Part shown: one piece after another, positions 8,241-16,346 of the stretch
Position numbering within the stretch: position 1 is the stretch's first letter
Layout of the letters: each line of letters begins with the position of its first letter
NCBI GenBank assembly: GCA_905479075.1
Contig: CAJQLA010000006.1
Location: forward strand, 1 to 64,000
DNA: 64,000 bases
Direction of reading: 5' to 3'
Source of the DNA: an uncultured Gammaproteobacteria bacterium
Lineage (GTDB): Bacteria > Pseudomonadota > Gammaproteobacteria > Nitrosococcales > Methylophagaceae
The notes under the pieces: generated by a model
What the model saw: only the letters and a program-made list of their open reading frames with translations
Databases searched by the model: none
What the model was told of the DNA's origin: nothing
Position numbers and translations under genes: made by a program

Positions 8241-9162
8241 GAAATATTTCAAAGTACTCGTTTTAGCTACTGCAGCTCAGGGGCTTTTTGCTTCTACAGC
8301 CTATGCACAAGATCCTGGTCATTACGGGCTTGGCCGCATTGCTACTGAAGAAGAAATTGCTGGCTGGGACATTGATGTTCGACCTGATGGCTTAGGACTA
8401 CCTGAAGGTAGTGGCTCTGTTTCAGTTGGTGAGGGTTTATATGAAGCACAATGTGCATCATGTCACGGTTTATTCGGTGAAGGTGAAGGCCGTTGGCCGA
8501 TCCTGGCCGGTGGTTACGACACACTGACAGATGATCGCCCTCAGAAAACAGTCGGCAGTTACTGGCCGTATGCTAGCACCTTATGGGATTACACCCGTCG
8601 TGCAATGCCATTTACTGCGCCACAATCTTTAACAGTTGATGAAACCTATGCAATTACAGCCTATGTTCTTTATCTAAATGAGCTTGTTGAAGATGACTTT
8701 GTTTTGACTAAAGAGAACTTTTTGACAGTTGAAATGCCAAATGCAGACGGGTTCTTTCATGATGATCGCCCTGATGTTAAGAACAAAGCTTGCATGAAAG
8801 ACTGTAAAGACCCTGCATCAATTAAAGTGATTTCAACGATTGCTGGAGTGTCACCAACAGAACACCTTGAAGAAGGTGCTGAGGAAGAGAGTGCTGGAGA
8901 AGCTGTTAATGAACATGGTAAGCAGGTTTATAAACAGTCATGTGCAGTGTGTCATGATCATGGCGTAGCTGGAGCCCCTAAAACGGGTGAAGCTGATGCT
9001 TGGACTGACAGAATCGCTACTGGAATAGATACGCTTGCAAAACGTGCTAATGAAGGTTACATGGGTGATGCAGGTATGATGCCTCCTAAAGGTGGCAATA
9101 TGAGCCTAAGTGATGAAGATGTGACAGCTGCTGTTGAATATATGGTTGAGCAGAGTCAATAA
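8224..9162 (+). CDS. soxD: SoxD, di-haem cytochrome c partner of SoxC, 312 aa
   Basis: An N-terminal Sec signal ends near the AYAQ site (about residue 29). Two c-type haem sites are present: CASCH at 77-81 and CAVCH at 240-244, the latter followed by a MMPPKGG methionine-ligand region. The segment between the domains (about 195-225) is acidic and likely a flexible linker. SoxD accepts electrons from SoxC and passes them to other periplasmic cytochromes. It overlaps soxC by 17 bases and is followed 33 bases later by soxX. An extra CMKDC pair in the first half (about 194-198) is not a haem motif and may form a disulfide. Confidence 0.94.
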   Translation: MYNSVKKYFKVLVLATAAQGLFASTAYAQDPGHYGLGRIATEEEIAGWDIDVRPDGLGLPEGSGSVSVGEGLYEAQCASCHGLFGEGEGRWPILAGGYDTLTDDRPQKTVGSYWPYASTLWDYTRRAMPFTAPQSLTVDETYAITAYVLYLNELVEDDFVLTKENFLTVEMPNADGFFHDDRPDVKNKACMKDCKDPASIKVISTIAGVSPTEHLEEGAEEESAGEAVNEHGKQVYKQSCAVCHDHGVAGAPKTGEADAWTDRIATGIDTLAKRANEGYMGDAGMMPPKGGNMSLSDEDVTAAVEYMVEQSQ

Positions 9163-9195
9163 GCTCCGCTAAAAATTAGAGGACATAATCTAAAA

Positions 9196-9540
9196 ATGAA
9201 AAAACTAATTCAACTTACCACAATGGCACTTCTATTACCTGTTGGCCTATCATCTGCTCTAGCAAATGACAGACTAGCTGAAGGTAAAGAAATTTCCTTT
9301 GATCGCAAAAAAGGTAACTGCCTAGCATGCCATGTGATGGATGATGGCCAACTTCCTGGCTACTTAGGACCTCCGCTTATGATGATGGAAGCGCGTTACC
9401 CAGATAGAGAGAAGCTAAAAGCACAAATAGCTGATCCCACTATCCGTAACCCGGCCACTTCAATGCCTCCTTATGGAAAGCACAGAATGTTAACTGAGGA
9501 CGAGCTAGACAAAGTCGTAGACTATGTCCACTCTTTGTAG
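9196..9540 (+). CDS. soxX: SoxX, mono-haem cytochrome c of the SoxAX complex, 114 aa
   Basis: A signal peptide ends near ALAND (about residue 23). The short mature protein has one haem site, CLACH at 42-46, and a C-terminal SMPPYG segment that supplies the methionine ligand. SoxX pairs with SoxA to join thiosulfate to the SoxY cysteine. At 114 aa it is at the small end for the family, which lacks an N-terminal extension here. It lies between soxD and soxY, with a downstream AAGATAACTTGGAG leader for soxY. Confidence 0.92.
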   Translation: MKKLIQLTTMALLLPVGLSSALANDRLAEGKEISFDRKKGNCLACHVMDDGQLPGYLGPPLMMMEARYPDREKLKAQIADPTIRNPATSMPPYGKHRMLTEDELDKVVDYVHSL

Positions 9541-9581
9541 CGCATAACAAAATATACAAAAGATAACTTGGAGAAAATATA

Positions 9582-10040
9582 ATGCAAGAAAAACGAAGAT
9601 TATTGCTGAAAAGCGTGCTGGGGTTCACAACAGTATTAGGAGCTGTTGCTGCAATGCCTAAGCTTGCTATGGCTAAGTGGTCAAAAGCATTTGACATTGA
9701 AAATGTTGACGGTGCTTTAGGCGAACTTTATGGCAGCAACGAAATGGCGGCAAGTGATCAAATCAAACTAAAAGTACCTGAAATTGCTGAAAATGGTGCT
9801 GTTGTTCCAGTTAGTGTTAAAACAGACCTACCAAACGTGACAAATATCAGCATACTGGCAGATAAAAACCCTCAGCCTTTAGCTGCATCATTCATCATCC
9901 CTGAAGGCACAGCCGCAGACGTTTCTATTCGTATTCGTCTAGGTGAAACGCAAGTAGTATCAGCCGTTGTTGAGTCCAATGGCAAGCTATATACAACTGA
10001 ACAAGAAGTTAAAGTTACCATCGGTGGCTGTGGCGGTTAA
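9582..10040 (+). CDS. soxY: SoxY, sulfur-carrier subunit, 152 aa
   Basis: The N-terminus is a twin-arginine signal (EKRRLLLKS) followed by a hydrophobic segment ending near AMA (about residue 30). The protein ends in the hallmark carrier motif GGCGG, with C150 as the swinging cysteine that holds the sulfur intermediates. SoxY forms a heterodimer with SoxZ, encoded 23 bases downstream, and the pair is exported together through Tat. The window also encodes TatABC. Length is typical. Confidence 0.96.
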   Translation: MQEKRRLLLKSVLGFTTVLGAVAAMPKLAMAKWSKAFDIENVDGALGELYGSNEMAASDQIKLKVPEIAENGAVVPVSVKTDLPNVTNISILADKNPQPLAASFIIPEGTAADVSIRIRLGETQVVSAVVESNGKLYTTEQEVKVTIGGCGG

Positions 10041-10063
10041 TTAAAGATATTGAGGTCAAATAA

Positions 10064-10366
10064 ATGAAAGTTAAAGCAAAAATGAAAAAAGACATGGCTG
10101 TTGTCAAACTGCTTGCCAAGCACCCAATGGAAACAGGGTTGCGCAAAGACAAGAAAACAGACAAAGTCATACCAGCAAAATATATCCAAGAGCTTATCTG
10201 CAAGCATGGTGATAAAGTGGTTTTTGAAGCTAACTTTGGTCGCGCTGTATCTAAAAACCCTTATGTTTCATTCTCATTTGCAGGCGCTAAAAAAGGTGAT
10301 GCCCTTGAGTTAAGCTGGGCTGATAATACAGGCGAAACACTTGTTGTAGATGCTGTAATAAAATAA
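10064..10366 (+). CDS. soxZ: SoxZ, partner of the sulfur carrier SoxY, 100 aa
   Basis: A 100-residue protein without its own signal peptide, as is usual for SoxZ, which travels across the membrane bound to SoxY. The immunoglobulin-like beta sandwich shows family features such as the KHPMETGLRKD stretch (residues 22-32) and the ending in a beta-rich segment with WADN.GE. It lies between soxY and soxA with 20-23 base gaps. ATG at 10064 follows a TTGAGG ribosome binding site. Confidence 0.95.
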   Translation: MKVKAKMKKDMAVVKLLAKHPMETGLRKDKKTDKVIPAKYIQELICKHGDKVVFEANFGRAVSKNPYVSFSFAGAKKGDALELSWADNTGETLVVDAVIK

Positions 10367-10386
10367 GAAGGCATAAGGATTTCTAT

Positions 10387-11223
10387 ATGAAAGCTATAAC
10401 CTATCTGTCTCTTGCATTACTTGGTGCTGGCGCATTTGCAGCACCAACTTATGCAGATCCAAAAGCCGATAACGAAGTCATGCATGAATTCTTTAAGAAG
10501 CGTTTTCCGAATGTTGAGTTCGCAGAATTCTCTAATGGAGTTTACGCTTTTGATGAAAATGCTCGTGAACAGTGGCTAGAGATTGAAGACTTTCCGCCAT
10601 ACGAAGATGCGGTCGAGCACGGACAAACTTTGTTTGAAACACCTTTTGCCAATGGTAAAAGTTATGCAGATTGCTTTGAGAACGGCGGCCTTAACATAAG
10701 ACAAGGCTATCCTAAGTTTGACGCTGATTCAGGACAAGTTGTTACACTTGAACTGGCGATAAATGAATGCCGCACTGCTAATGGTGAGGAAGCGCTTCCA
10801 TATGGCAGAGGTGACATCGCTGCCATCTCAGCCTATATGGCAACAACTTCAGCGGGTGAAATAATTAATGTTGTTGTGCCAAGCGATCCTAAAGCACTTG
10901 CAGCATATGAAGCGGGTAAAAAATTATTTTATGAGCGTCGTGGTCAACTAAACATGGCCTGTGCAACGTGTCATGTTCATAGTGCTGGGGGCCAAATTAG
11001 AGCAGATATATTGAGTCCTGCACTAGGCCATACAACGCACTTCCCTGCATATCGTTTTGCGGTGGAAGACTTAGTGACGATTCAGCATCGTTATGCAGGC
11101 TGTAACAAACAAGTAAGAGCAAAACCATTCGAATTACAAAGTGAAGAGTACCGTAATCTCGAGTACTACCATGCACATATGAGCAATGGTCTTCCTGTTA
11201 ATGGCCCTGGTTCAAGGAAATAA
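10387..11223 (+). CDS. soxA: SoxA, mono-haem type subunit of the SoxAX cytochrome, 278 aa
   Basis: A Sec signal peptide ends near TYADP (about residue 23). One c-haem motif is present, CATCH at 192-196, and the likely active-site cysteine ligand is C239 in RYAGCNKQ. The N-terminal half keeps the SoxA fold (YADCFENGG, INECR) but has no CxxCH, so this is the mono-haem form rather than the di-haem form. SoxAX starts the Sox cycle by coupling thiosulfate to SoxY. The next gene encodes a SoxAX-binding lipoprotein. Confidence 0.95.
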   Translation: MKAITYLSLALLGAGAFAAPTYADPKADNEVMHEFFKKRFPNVEFAEFSNGVYAFDENAREQWLEIEDFPPYEDAVEHGQTLFETPFANGKSYADCFENGGLNIRQGYPKFDADSGQVVTLELAINECRTANGEEALPYGRGDIAAISAYMATTSAGEIINVVVPSDPKALAAYEAGKKLFYERRGQLNMACATCHVHSAGGQIRADILSPALGHTTHFPAYRFAVEDLVTIQHRYAGCNKQVRAKPFELQSEEYRNLEYYHAHMSNGLPVNGPGSRK

Positions 11224-11227
11224 GATT

Positions 11228-11572
11228 ATGGCTAACTATAAATCTAACAAATTAATCGCGCTTCTATTTACAGCATTGTTCATCACTGCATGTAGTGAAT
11301 CAGGCAATGATGCAGCTGTATCGGCGGATCCTGAAGCAGCGTTAAAGCAACTAATGCATGAGGCTAAAGAAGCACAAGCACATGCACACCAACTTGGGTT
11401 CGAATGGAGTAATACGCAATCAATATTGGATGAAGGCCAAGCTGCACAAAAAGCTGGCGATCATGCAAAAGCACATGCTCTATACCAAGAAGCGAAACAC
11501 CAGTCTGTATTAGCCGTAGAGCAGGCTAACTATGCCAACGAACATTGGCAACTACTCGTTCCTGGCAAATGA
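11228..11572 (+). CDS. soxK: SoxK / SoxAX-binding protein (SAXB)-like lipoprotein, 114 aa
   Basis: I place the start at ATG 11228, just after the soxA stop and behind AAGGAAATAAG, because it gives a clean lipoprotein signal (ITAC, lipid-modified Cys22). The mature part is helical and rich in Ala, Gln and His. The pattern GFEW..TQ...EGQAA.KAGDHAKA...Y.EAK.QS..A is like SoxXA-binding proteins, whose typical pattern is G.EWRDT...I..AE.A.KAGD..KA. In Chlorobium and Thiomicrospira this partner stimulates SoxAX. The position between soxA and the rhodanese gene supports the call. The product is likely anchored to a membrane facing the periplasm. Confidence 0.78.
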   Translation: MANYKSNKLIALLFTALFITACSESGNDAAVSADPEAALKQLMHEAKEAQAHAHQLGFEWSNTQSILDEGQAAQKAGDHAKAHALYQEAKHQSVLAVEQANYANEHWQLLVPGK

Positions 11573-11620
11573 TTAAGTTACTTACTTGCTGAACAATCAA
11601 ATTAACCAAAGGAAATCAAC

Positions 11621-12271
11621 ATGAATAAAACAACCCTTAAAGCAGCTGCGCTGTTTTTATCGCTATTCGCAGTAGGTACCGCATCAGCTCTTGATGTACA
11701 GATTACACCTGACCTTCCATCTGTAGATGTTAATAATCATGGTGAAACTGTTACCATCATGAGAAATCAGGACACAAAAAATACTATCAACCCTGATTAT
11801 GCAAAAACCTCAAGAAAATGTCCTCCGTTCTGCATCCGCCCAATTAAGCTTGCTGAAGGCGTAGAAACATTGGGTGAGCTTGAAATCATTCATTATGTAA
11901 AAATGCATAGTGATGGTGATGATTCAATTATGATCATTGACTCTCGTACACCTGATTGGGTTGCTAAGGGCACTATCCCTGGCTCAGTCAACATTCCTTG
12001 GACACACCTAGATACAGCAAAAGGCGCTAGCCCATTTGATATTGCTGAAATTATGCAAGAAAAATTTGGTGTAGAAGAACAAGAAGGTCTTTGGAACTAC
12101 AACAATGCTAAAACATTAGTCATGTTCTGTAATGGTATGTGGTGTGGTCAATCACCAAGAAACATCCTTACGCTATTAAAGTTTGGCTACCCAGCACATA
12201 AAATCAAATGGTACCGTGGTGGTATGCAAAACTGGGAAACTTTAGGTCTGTCTACTGTTAAACCTAAATAA
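11621..12271 (+). CDS. soxL: Exported rhodanese-like protein, SoxL-like, 216 aa
   Basis: A signal peptide ends near ASA-L (about residue 23). A CPPFC motif (C67-C71) precedes a single rhodanese domain (about 85-210). The usual active loop Cys-X-X-G-X-R is replaced by C170-NGMW-C175, so a second cysteine stands where other rhodaneses have the basic residue. Rhodaneses in sox clusters are thought to pass sulfur between thiosulfate, the Sox carrier and thiols. It lies 48 bases after the soxK-like gene and is followed by a terminator, ending this transcript before soxB. The name is by synteny and could be debated. Confidence 0.75.
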   Translation: MNKTTLKAAALFLSLFAVGTASALDVQITPDLPSVDVNNHGETVTIMRNQDTKNTINPDYAKTSRKCPPFCIRPIKLAEGVETLGELEIIHYVKMHSDGDDSIMIIDSRTPDWVAKGTIPGSVNIPWTHLDTAKGASPFDIAEIMQEKFGVEEQEGLWNYNNAKTLVMFCNGMWCGQSPRNILTLLKFGYPAHKIKWYRGGMQNWETLGLSTVKPK

Positions 12272-12302
12272 AACCCCTTAAGCCACACAAGCTACAACAA
12301 TG

Positions 12303-12348
12303 ACTGCCCAGTACTATAGTTAAAAACTTTAGTTCTGGGCAGTTTTTT
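12303..12348 (+). terminator. Intrinsic terminator between the rhodanese gene and soxB
   Basis: Outer arms ACTGCCCAG (12303-12311) and CTGGGCAGT (12335-12343) form a long hairpin. An imperfect inner stem lies within it, followed by TTTTTT. It separates soxB from the soxC-to-rhodanese run, although some read-through is possible. Confidence 0.9.
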
Positions 12349-12377
12349 ATGATCTATATTAAAAGTAATGGTTAACT

Positions 12378-14135
12378 ATGAATCGTCGTGAATTTACCCA
12401 AATGCTTGCGATTGCAAGCGCAGCCAATATCTTCCCAAAAACAGCTTTTTCTGGTCAAAATTGTGAAGATAAAGAGAAAATGTATGATATCCCCACTTTT
12501 GGTAATGCACGATTGCTTCATATTACAGATAGCCATGCTCAGTTATTACCCATCTATTTTAGAGAGCCGAGTGTCAATATCGGAATCAATGAGGAAGATG
12601 GCAAACCACCACATATCGTTGGCCAGCATTTCTTAGACTTCTATGGCTTGCCATCTAGCGGCATGAAGACGCATGCTTTCACCTCTCTAGACTTTACGAG
12701 TAACGCGCATAAATTCGGTAAAGTTGGCGGCTATGCTCACCTAAGTACACTCGTAAAGCAATTACGACAAAGTTATGGCGACAATGATCGTTCGCTACTT
12801 CTCGATGGTGGTGATACATGGCAAGGTTCTGCAACAGCCTATTGGACTCGCGGTAAAGACATGGTTGAGGCCTCAAATATTCTTGGTGTTGATGTCATGA
12901 CAGGGCACTGGGAGTTTACCTATCAAGATACTGAGGTTCTTGAAAATGTGGAGGCATTCAATGGTGAATTCATCGCTCACAATGTAAAAGTTAACGAAGA
13001 TGCATTATTCGAAGGCTCGCCAGCTTATGATGAAGATACCGGCAATGCGTTTAAACCTTACACCATTAAAGAGATGGGCGGCCATCGCGTAGCTGTTATT
13101 GGACAAGCATTCCCATACACACCCATTGCAAATCCTAAGCGCTTTATTCCTGACTGGACTTTCGGAATACAAGCACAAGAGTTACAAGCCTTGATAGATG
13201 AAGTTCGCGAATCGGAACAACCTGATGCCGTAATTTTGCTATCTCATAACGGAATGGATGTTGACATCAAATTGGCTGCAACAGTGACAGGACTTGACGT
13301 CATTTTAGGCGGGCACACTCATGATGGTATACCAAAGCCCGTTCATGTAAAAAATGCTGGCGGTCAAACGCTTGTTACCAACGCTGGTTCAAATGGTAAA
13401 TTCGTCGGAGTCTTAGATCTTGAGCTTGGTAAGGGCCATGTCAAAGATTTCCGCTATACCTTATTACCTGTATTTTCTAATTTCATTGAAGCTGATAAAG
13501 AAATGGAAAGCTTTATTAATGACGTTAGAAGCCCATACCTAGACAAATTGACTGAAGAACTTGCTGTCTCGGATGAGTTGTTATATCGCCGAGGCAACTT
13601 TAACGGGACTTTTGATCAAGTTATTTGTGATGCCTTGCGTAAAGTGGGTGGCGCTGATATCTCACTATCTCCTGGCTTCAGATGGGGTACAACAGTACTG
13701 CCAGGCCAAAGCATCACGATGGAACACGTTATGGATCAAACATGCATAACCTATCCAGAAACCTATGTAAATGAAATGACCGGTTCACAGATCAAGGCTA
13801 TTCTTGAAGACGTCTGTGACAATATTTTCAATTTGGATCCATTCTATCGTCAAGGCGGCGATATGGTTCGCGTAGGGGGTATGGATTATGTCTGTGATCC
13901 TCTAGGGCAGTTTGGCCATCGAATCAGCAATATGACTTTAGATAACGGCACCGTCATTGAGGCTGATAAAACTTATAAAGTAGCGGGTTGGGCAACGGTC
14001 AACTCACAAGCTGAAGGCCCTGCGATTTGGGATGTTGTCGGTGACTATTTACGTGACAAAAAACAATTTTCAATAGAAAAAATGAATGTGCCTAAACTAA
14101 AAAACATGCAAGGAAATAAAGGTATTATTTCTTAG
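12378..14135 (+). CDS. soxB: SoxB, thiosulfohydrolase, 585 aa
   Basis: The N-terminus MNRREF plus a hydrophobic stretch is a twin-arginine signal. The calcineurin-like di-manganese domain shows DSHAQ (51-55), GGDTWQGS near 143, the SoxB-typical GHWEFTY in place of the nucleotidase GNHE, LLSHNGMD near 290 and GGHTHDGIP near 311. A 5'-nucleotidase C-terminal domain follows (about 395-560). SoxB hydrolyses the terminal sulfone of SoxY-bound sulfur to release sulfate in the periplasm. It has a terminator on each side, so it is separable from the main sox operon. Length is normal. Confidence 0.96.
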   Translation: MNRREFTQMLAIASAANIFPKTAFSGQNCEDKEKMYDIPTFGNARLLHITDSHAQLLPIYFREPSVNIGINEEDGKPPHIVGQHFLDFYGLPSSGMKTHAFTSLDFTSNAHKFGKVGGYAHLSTLVKQLRQSYGDNDRSLLLDGGDTWQGSATAYWTRGKDMVEASNILGVDVMTGHWEFTYQDTEVLENVEAFNGEFIAHNVKVNEDALFEGSPAYDEDTGNAFKPYTIKEMGGHRVAVIGQAFPYTPIANPKRFIPDWTFGIQAQELQALIDEVRESEQPDAVILLSHNGMDVDIKLAATVTGLDVILGGHTHDGIPKPVHVKNAGGQTLVTNAGSNGKFVGVLDLELGKGHVKDFRYTLLPVFSNFIEADKEMESFINDVRSPYLDKLTEELAVSDELLYRRGNFNGTFDQVICDALRKVGGADISLSPGFRWGTTVLPGQSITMEHVMDQTCITYPETYVNEMTGSQIKAILEDVCDNIFNLDPFYRQGGDMVRVGGMDYVCDPLGQFGHRISNMTLDNGTVIEADKTYKVAGWATVNSQAEGPAIWDVVGDYLRDKKQFSIEKMNVPKLKNMQGNKGIIS

Positions 14136-14151
14136 GGAGTCACTTTAAAAA

Positions 14152-14194
14152 TCAACCATAAAAAGGAGGCTCAGCCTCCTTTTTTTATGGTTGA
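14152..14194 (+). terminator. Strong intrinsic terminator after soxB
   Basis: TCAACCATA at 14152-14160 pairs with TATGGTTGA at 14186-14194, around an inner GGAGGC/GCCTCC hairpin with a TCA loop. A run of seven T residues lies within the right arm. The structure can work on both strands. Confidence 0.92.
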
Positions 14195-14225
14195 CATCTT
14201 TAGCATAGAGAGTATTATCTATTCT

Positions 14226-14243
14226 ATACCGACTGGTTGGTAT
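14226..14243 (+). promoter_or_regulatory. Palindromic operator-like site overlapping the OsmC gene promoter (TetR-family style)
   Basis: ATACCGACTGGTTGGTAT is an 18-bp imperfect palindrome (14 of 18 positions symmetric) with ACCGAC/TTGGT half-sites like those bound by many TetR/AcrR-family repressors. A TATAAT hexamer begins inside it at 14241, so binding would block the promoter. No TetR gene is in the window. Confidence 0.5.
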
Positions 14244-14339
14244 AATATGAACAGCGTACAGTACAGTAAACACTATAAGTTTAGTAGCCCAAAGGTTTAA
14301 TACCGTATGCAACTCAAATTTTAATAAGAGGGTAGAGAT

Positions 14340-14876
14340 ATGTCCGAAGTAAACATGAAAGTAAAAGAAGCTTTAATAAAGATGATTGGTAATGTCCAAG
14401 CTAATCCAGATTCATCTATTGTGCCGTACACTGCTTCTACAGAATTAGTGGAAGATGTTCGCTGTAGAGCCAAAGTCAGAAACCTTCCAGAAGTTATCAT
14501 TGACGAACCCCCTGTTCTCGCTGGACAAGATGCAGGCTTAAGCCCCGTCGAGCACATCCTAATAGCCTTAGGAACTTGCCAAGAAATCATGTTCGCAGCT
14601 TATGCCTCTGTGATGGATATTCCTCTCGATTCGGTTAAAGTAGACCTAAAAGCAAACCTAGATGTGAAAGGGCTGTTTGGCTTAGATGAATCTGTACCTG
14701 CCGGTTTTACTGATATCACTTATGAAACCACGCTTGTAAGTCCAGCTGATAACGCCACACTTATGAAGTTAGTTGAAGCTGCTGAGAGCCATTGTCCAGT
14801 TTTAGATATGTTAACTCGCGAAGTCCCTGTCAGTGGTAATGTCACTATTAATGGTCAAGATATGAATAGCATCTAA
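14340..14876 (+). CDS. OsmC-family peroxiredoxin-like protein, 178 aa
   Basis: The OsmC/Ohr fold is indicated by two conserved cysteines, C80 in LGTCQEI and C152 in SHCPVLDML, the helix-start and helix positions used for thiol peroxidase chemistry. No signal peptide is present, so it is cytoplasmic. Start ATG 14340 follows AAGAGGGTAGAG. OsmC proteins reduce organic hydroperoxides. Here, between soxB and the MtoX cluster, it could cope with peroxide or reactive sulfur, which is inference. A palindromic repressor-type site in its promoter suggests inducible expression. Confidence 0.85.
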   Translation: MSEVNMKVKEALIKMIGNVQANPDSSIVPYTASTELVEDVRCRAKVRNLPEVIIDEPPVLAGQDAGLSPVEHILIALGTCQEIMFAAYASVMDIPLDSVKVDLKANLDVKGLFGLDESVPAGFTDITYETTLVSPADNATLMKLVEAAESHCPVLDMLTREVPVSGNVTINGQDMNSI

Positions 14877-15082
14877 ATAAGGCCTATAAAAAGCTAAGCC
14901 GACACTGATTTTTAACGCATCATGCATATTTTGATCGAGGAAGATCGACGTCAGTGCTCGGAATAGCAATGAATATAATGCTAAACACTTTCTAGTAGTA
15001 AATTTCTCACTCAATCTCTAGTAAGCTGCTTTACCAAACTGTCATAACATGTGAATATTGCCCGTATTGTTCTATAAAGAAA

Positions 15083-16030
15083 ATGCCATTAATTATGATG
15101 CGACTATTAAATTTTTTCTTCCTGCTTCCTTTAGTATTTGCTTCTAACACCGTCCTAGCCGGCTATCTTGAAGTTACCTTTCTTGGTACAGGGACACCTC
15201 AACCGGATATAGACCGTTTTGGCCCAGCAACAATGGTTGAGGCGAATGGTAGGTATTTTCTTTTTGACACTGGCCGAGGCGTCACTATCCGGCTAAAACA
15301 AGCGGGTATCCCCCTATCAAAAATAGAACACGTCTTTTTAACTCATCTACACTCAGATCATGTATCAGGTTTAGCAGATTTGATGCTGACAGGCTGGATC
15401 TGGCAACGACAAAATCCTTTGACTATAACAGGGCCGAAGGGAACCCAAGCATTAGGCCATCACCTAGAACAAGCCCATCAAGCAGATATTGCATATCGAT
15501 CAGCGAATACTCGCCTTGATGCTGAGCACGCCAAAATTAAAAGTCATGAGATAAAAAAGGGGGGGGAAGTAGTCTACGATAATGATGGAATCAAAATCAC
15601 TGCCTTCCTTGTCAACCATTACCCAGTTGAACCAGCTTATGGTTATAAAATAGAAAGCGGGGAGCAATCTATCGTTATTTCTGGTGACACCAGCTATTCA
15701 GAAAACTTGATTTTACATGCAAAAGAGACCGATTTGCTCATCCATGAGATTGCTGATGCCGAACAACAATTAATTACAAACAACCCTCGCCTAAAAAGAG
15801 TGATGGCTTACCATACAACCCCGGAACAAGCAGCATCAATTTTAAACCAAGTTAACCCAAAACAAGCCATATTCACTCATGTCCTATTGTTTGGTATTGA
15901 CGAACAGCAGGTTAGCAAAAAAATTAAAAACCTTTACAGGGGTAAATTTCATATTGCTAATGATCTATTAAGAGTAGGCGTTGGAAAAGAGATAAGGCTT
16001 TATCCAGAAAACAGTCGAATTATGAGATAA
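15083..16030 (+). CDS. Exported metallo-beta-lactamase-fold hydrolase (RNase Z/AtsA-like), 315 aa
   Basis: The protein begins with a signal peptide (hydrophobic residues about 7-24, cleavage near VLAG). The MBL domain shows FLGTGTPQP, LFDTGRG, the metal motif HLHSDH at about 95-100, SGDTSYSE near 206 and a late YHTTPEQA and FTHV region. This resembles the RNase Z/arylsulfatase (AtsA) branch, but export rules out tRNA processing. Substrate unknown; a periplasmic sulfate ester or lactone is possible. A second, related exported MBL protein is encoded at 54842. The gene has no clear ribosome binding site before ATG 15083; an in-frame ATG at residue 5 or 6 would also fit. Confidence 0.8.
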   Translation: MPLIMMRLLNFFFLLPLVFASNTVLAGYLEVTFLGTGTPQPDIDRFGPATMVEANGRYFLFDTGRGVTIRLKQAGIPLSKIEHVFLTHLHSDHVSGLADLMLTGWIWQRQNPLTITGPKGTQALGHHLEQAHQADIAYRSANTRLDAEHAKIKSHEIKKGGEVVYDNDGIKITAFLVNHYPVEPAYGYKIESGEQSIVISGDTSYSENLILHAKETDLLIHEIADAEQQLITNNPRLKRVMAYHTTPEQAASILNQVNPKQAIFTHVLLFGIDEQQVSKKIKNLYRGKFHIANDLLRVGVGKEIRLYPENSRIMR

Positions 16031-16346
16031 AAGCAGGTCATAGCTCAATTCTCTATGCCTAGTTTTTCCATAAAAGTAAGCAAGACAAATATAACTGATA
16101 TATATCAATAAAACAGATTCGATACTAGTATTAATACTAGGCCTTTTTTAGACATCATTGATGTATCATCCGTGTAGGTATCTATCTATATAGGTATGAC
16201 ATTAAGTATATTGATGCCTGCATATGAACGCATCGATCATAAAGCTACGAACCTCGTTAGAGTAAAGTATCGAAATAGCGTGTGATTAAGAAACAGGTCA
16301 TAAACCTGTTTGTTAGATGATGCGAATTGTAAATTTAGGAGATGAT
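16031..16346 (+). promoter_or_regulatory. mtoX upstream region with several palindromes
   Basis: This 316-base gene-free stretch holds an FNR/CRP-like site at 16095-16108, a perfect 16-bp palindrome at 16125-16140 (followed by a short T run) and an 8-bp inverted repeat with a 5-nt spacer at 16291-16311. The last lies about 35 bases before the mtoX start. Together they suggest regulated expression of methanethiol oxidation. The palindrome plus T run may also end the upstream gene. Confidence 0.5.
16095..16108 (+). promoter_or_regulatory. FNR-like site upstream of mtoX
   Basis: CTGATATATATCAA matches the FNR consensus TTGAT-N4-ATCAA at all but the first position. An FNR-type regulator is encoded at 24656-25405. 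It lies about 240 bases before the mtoX start. Confidence 0.45.
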
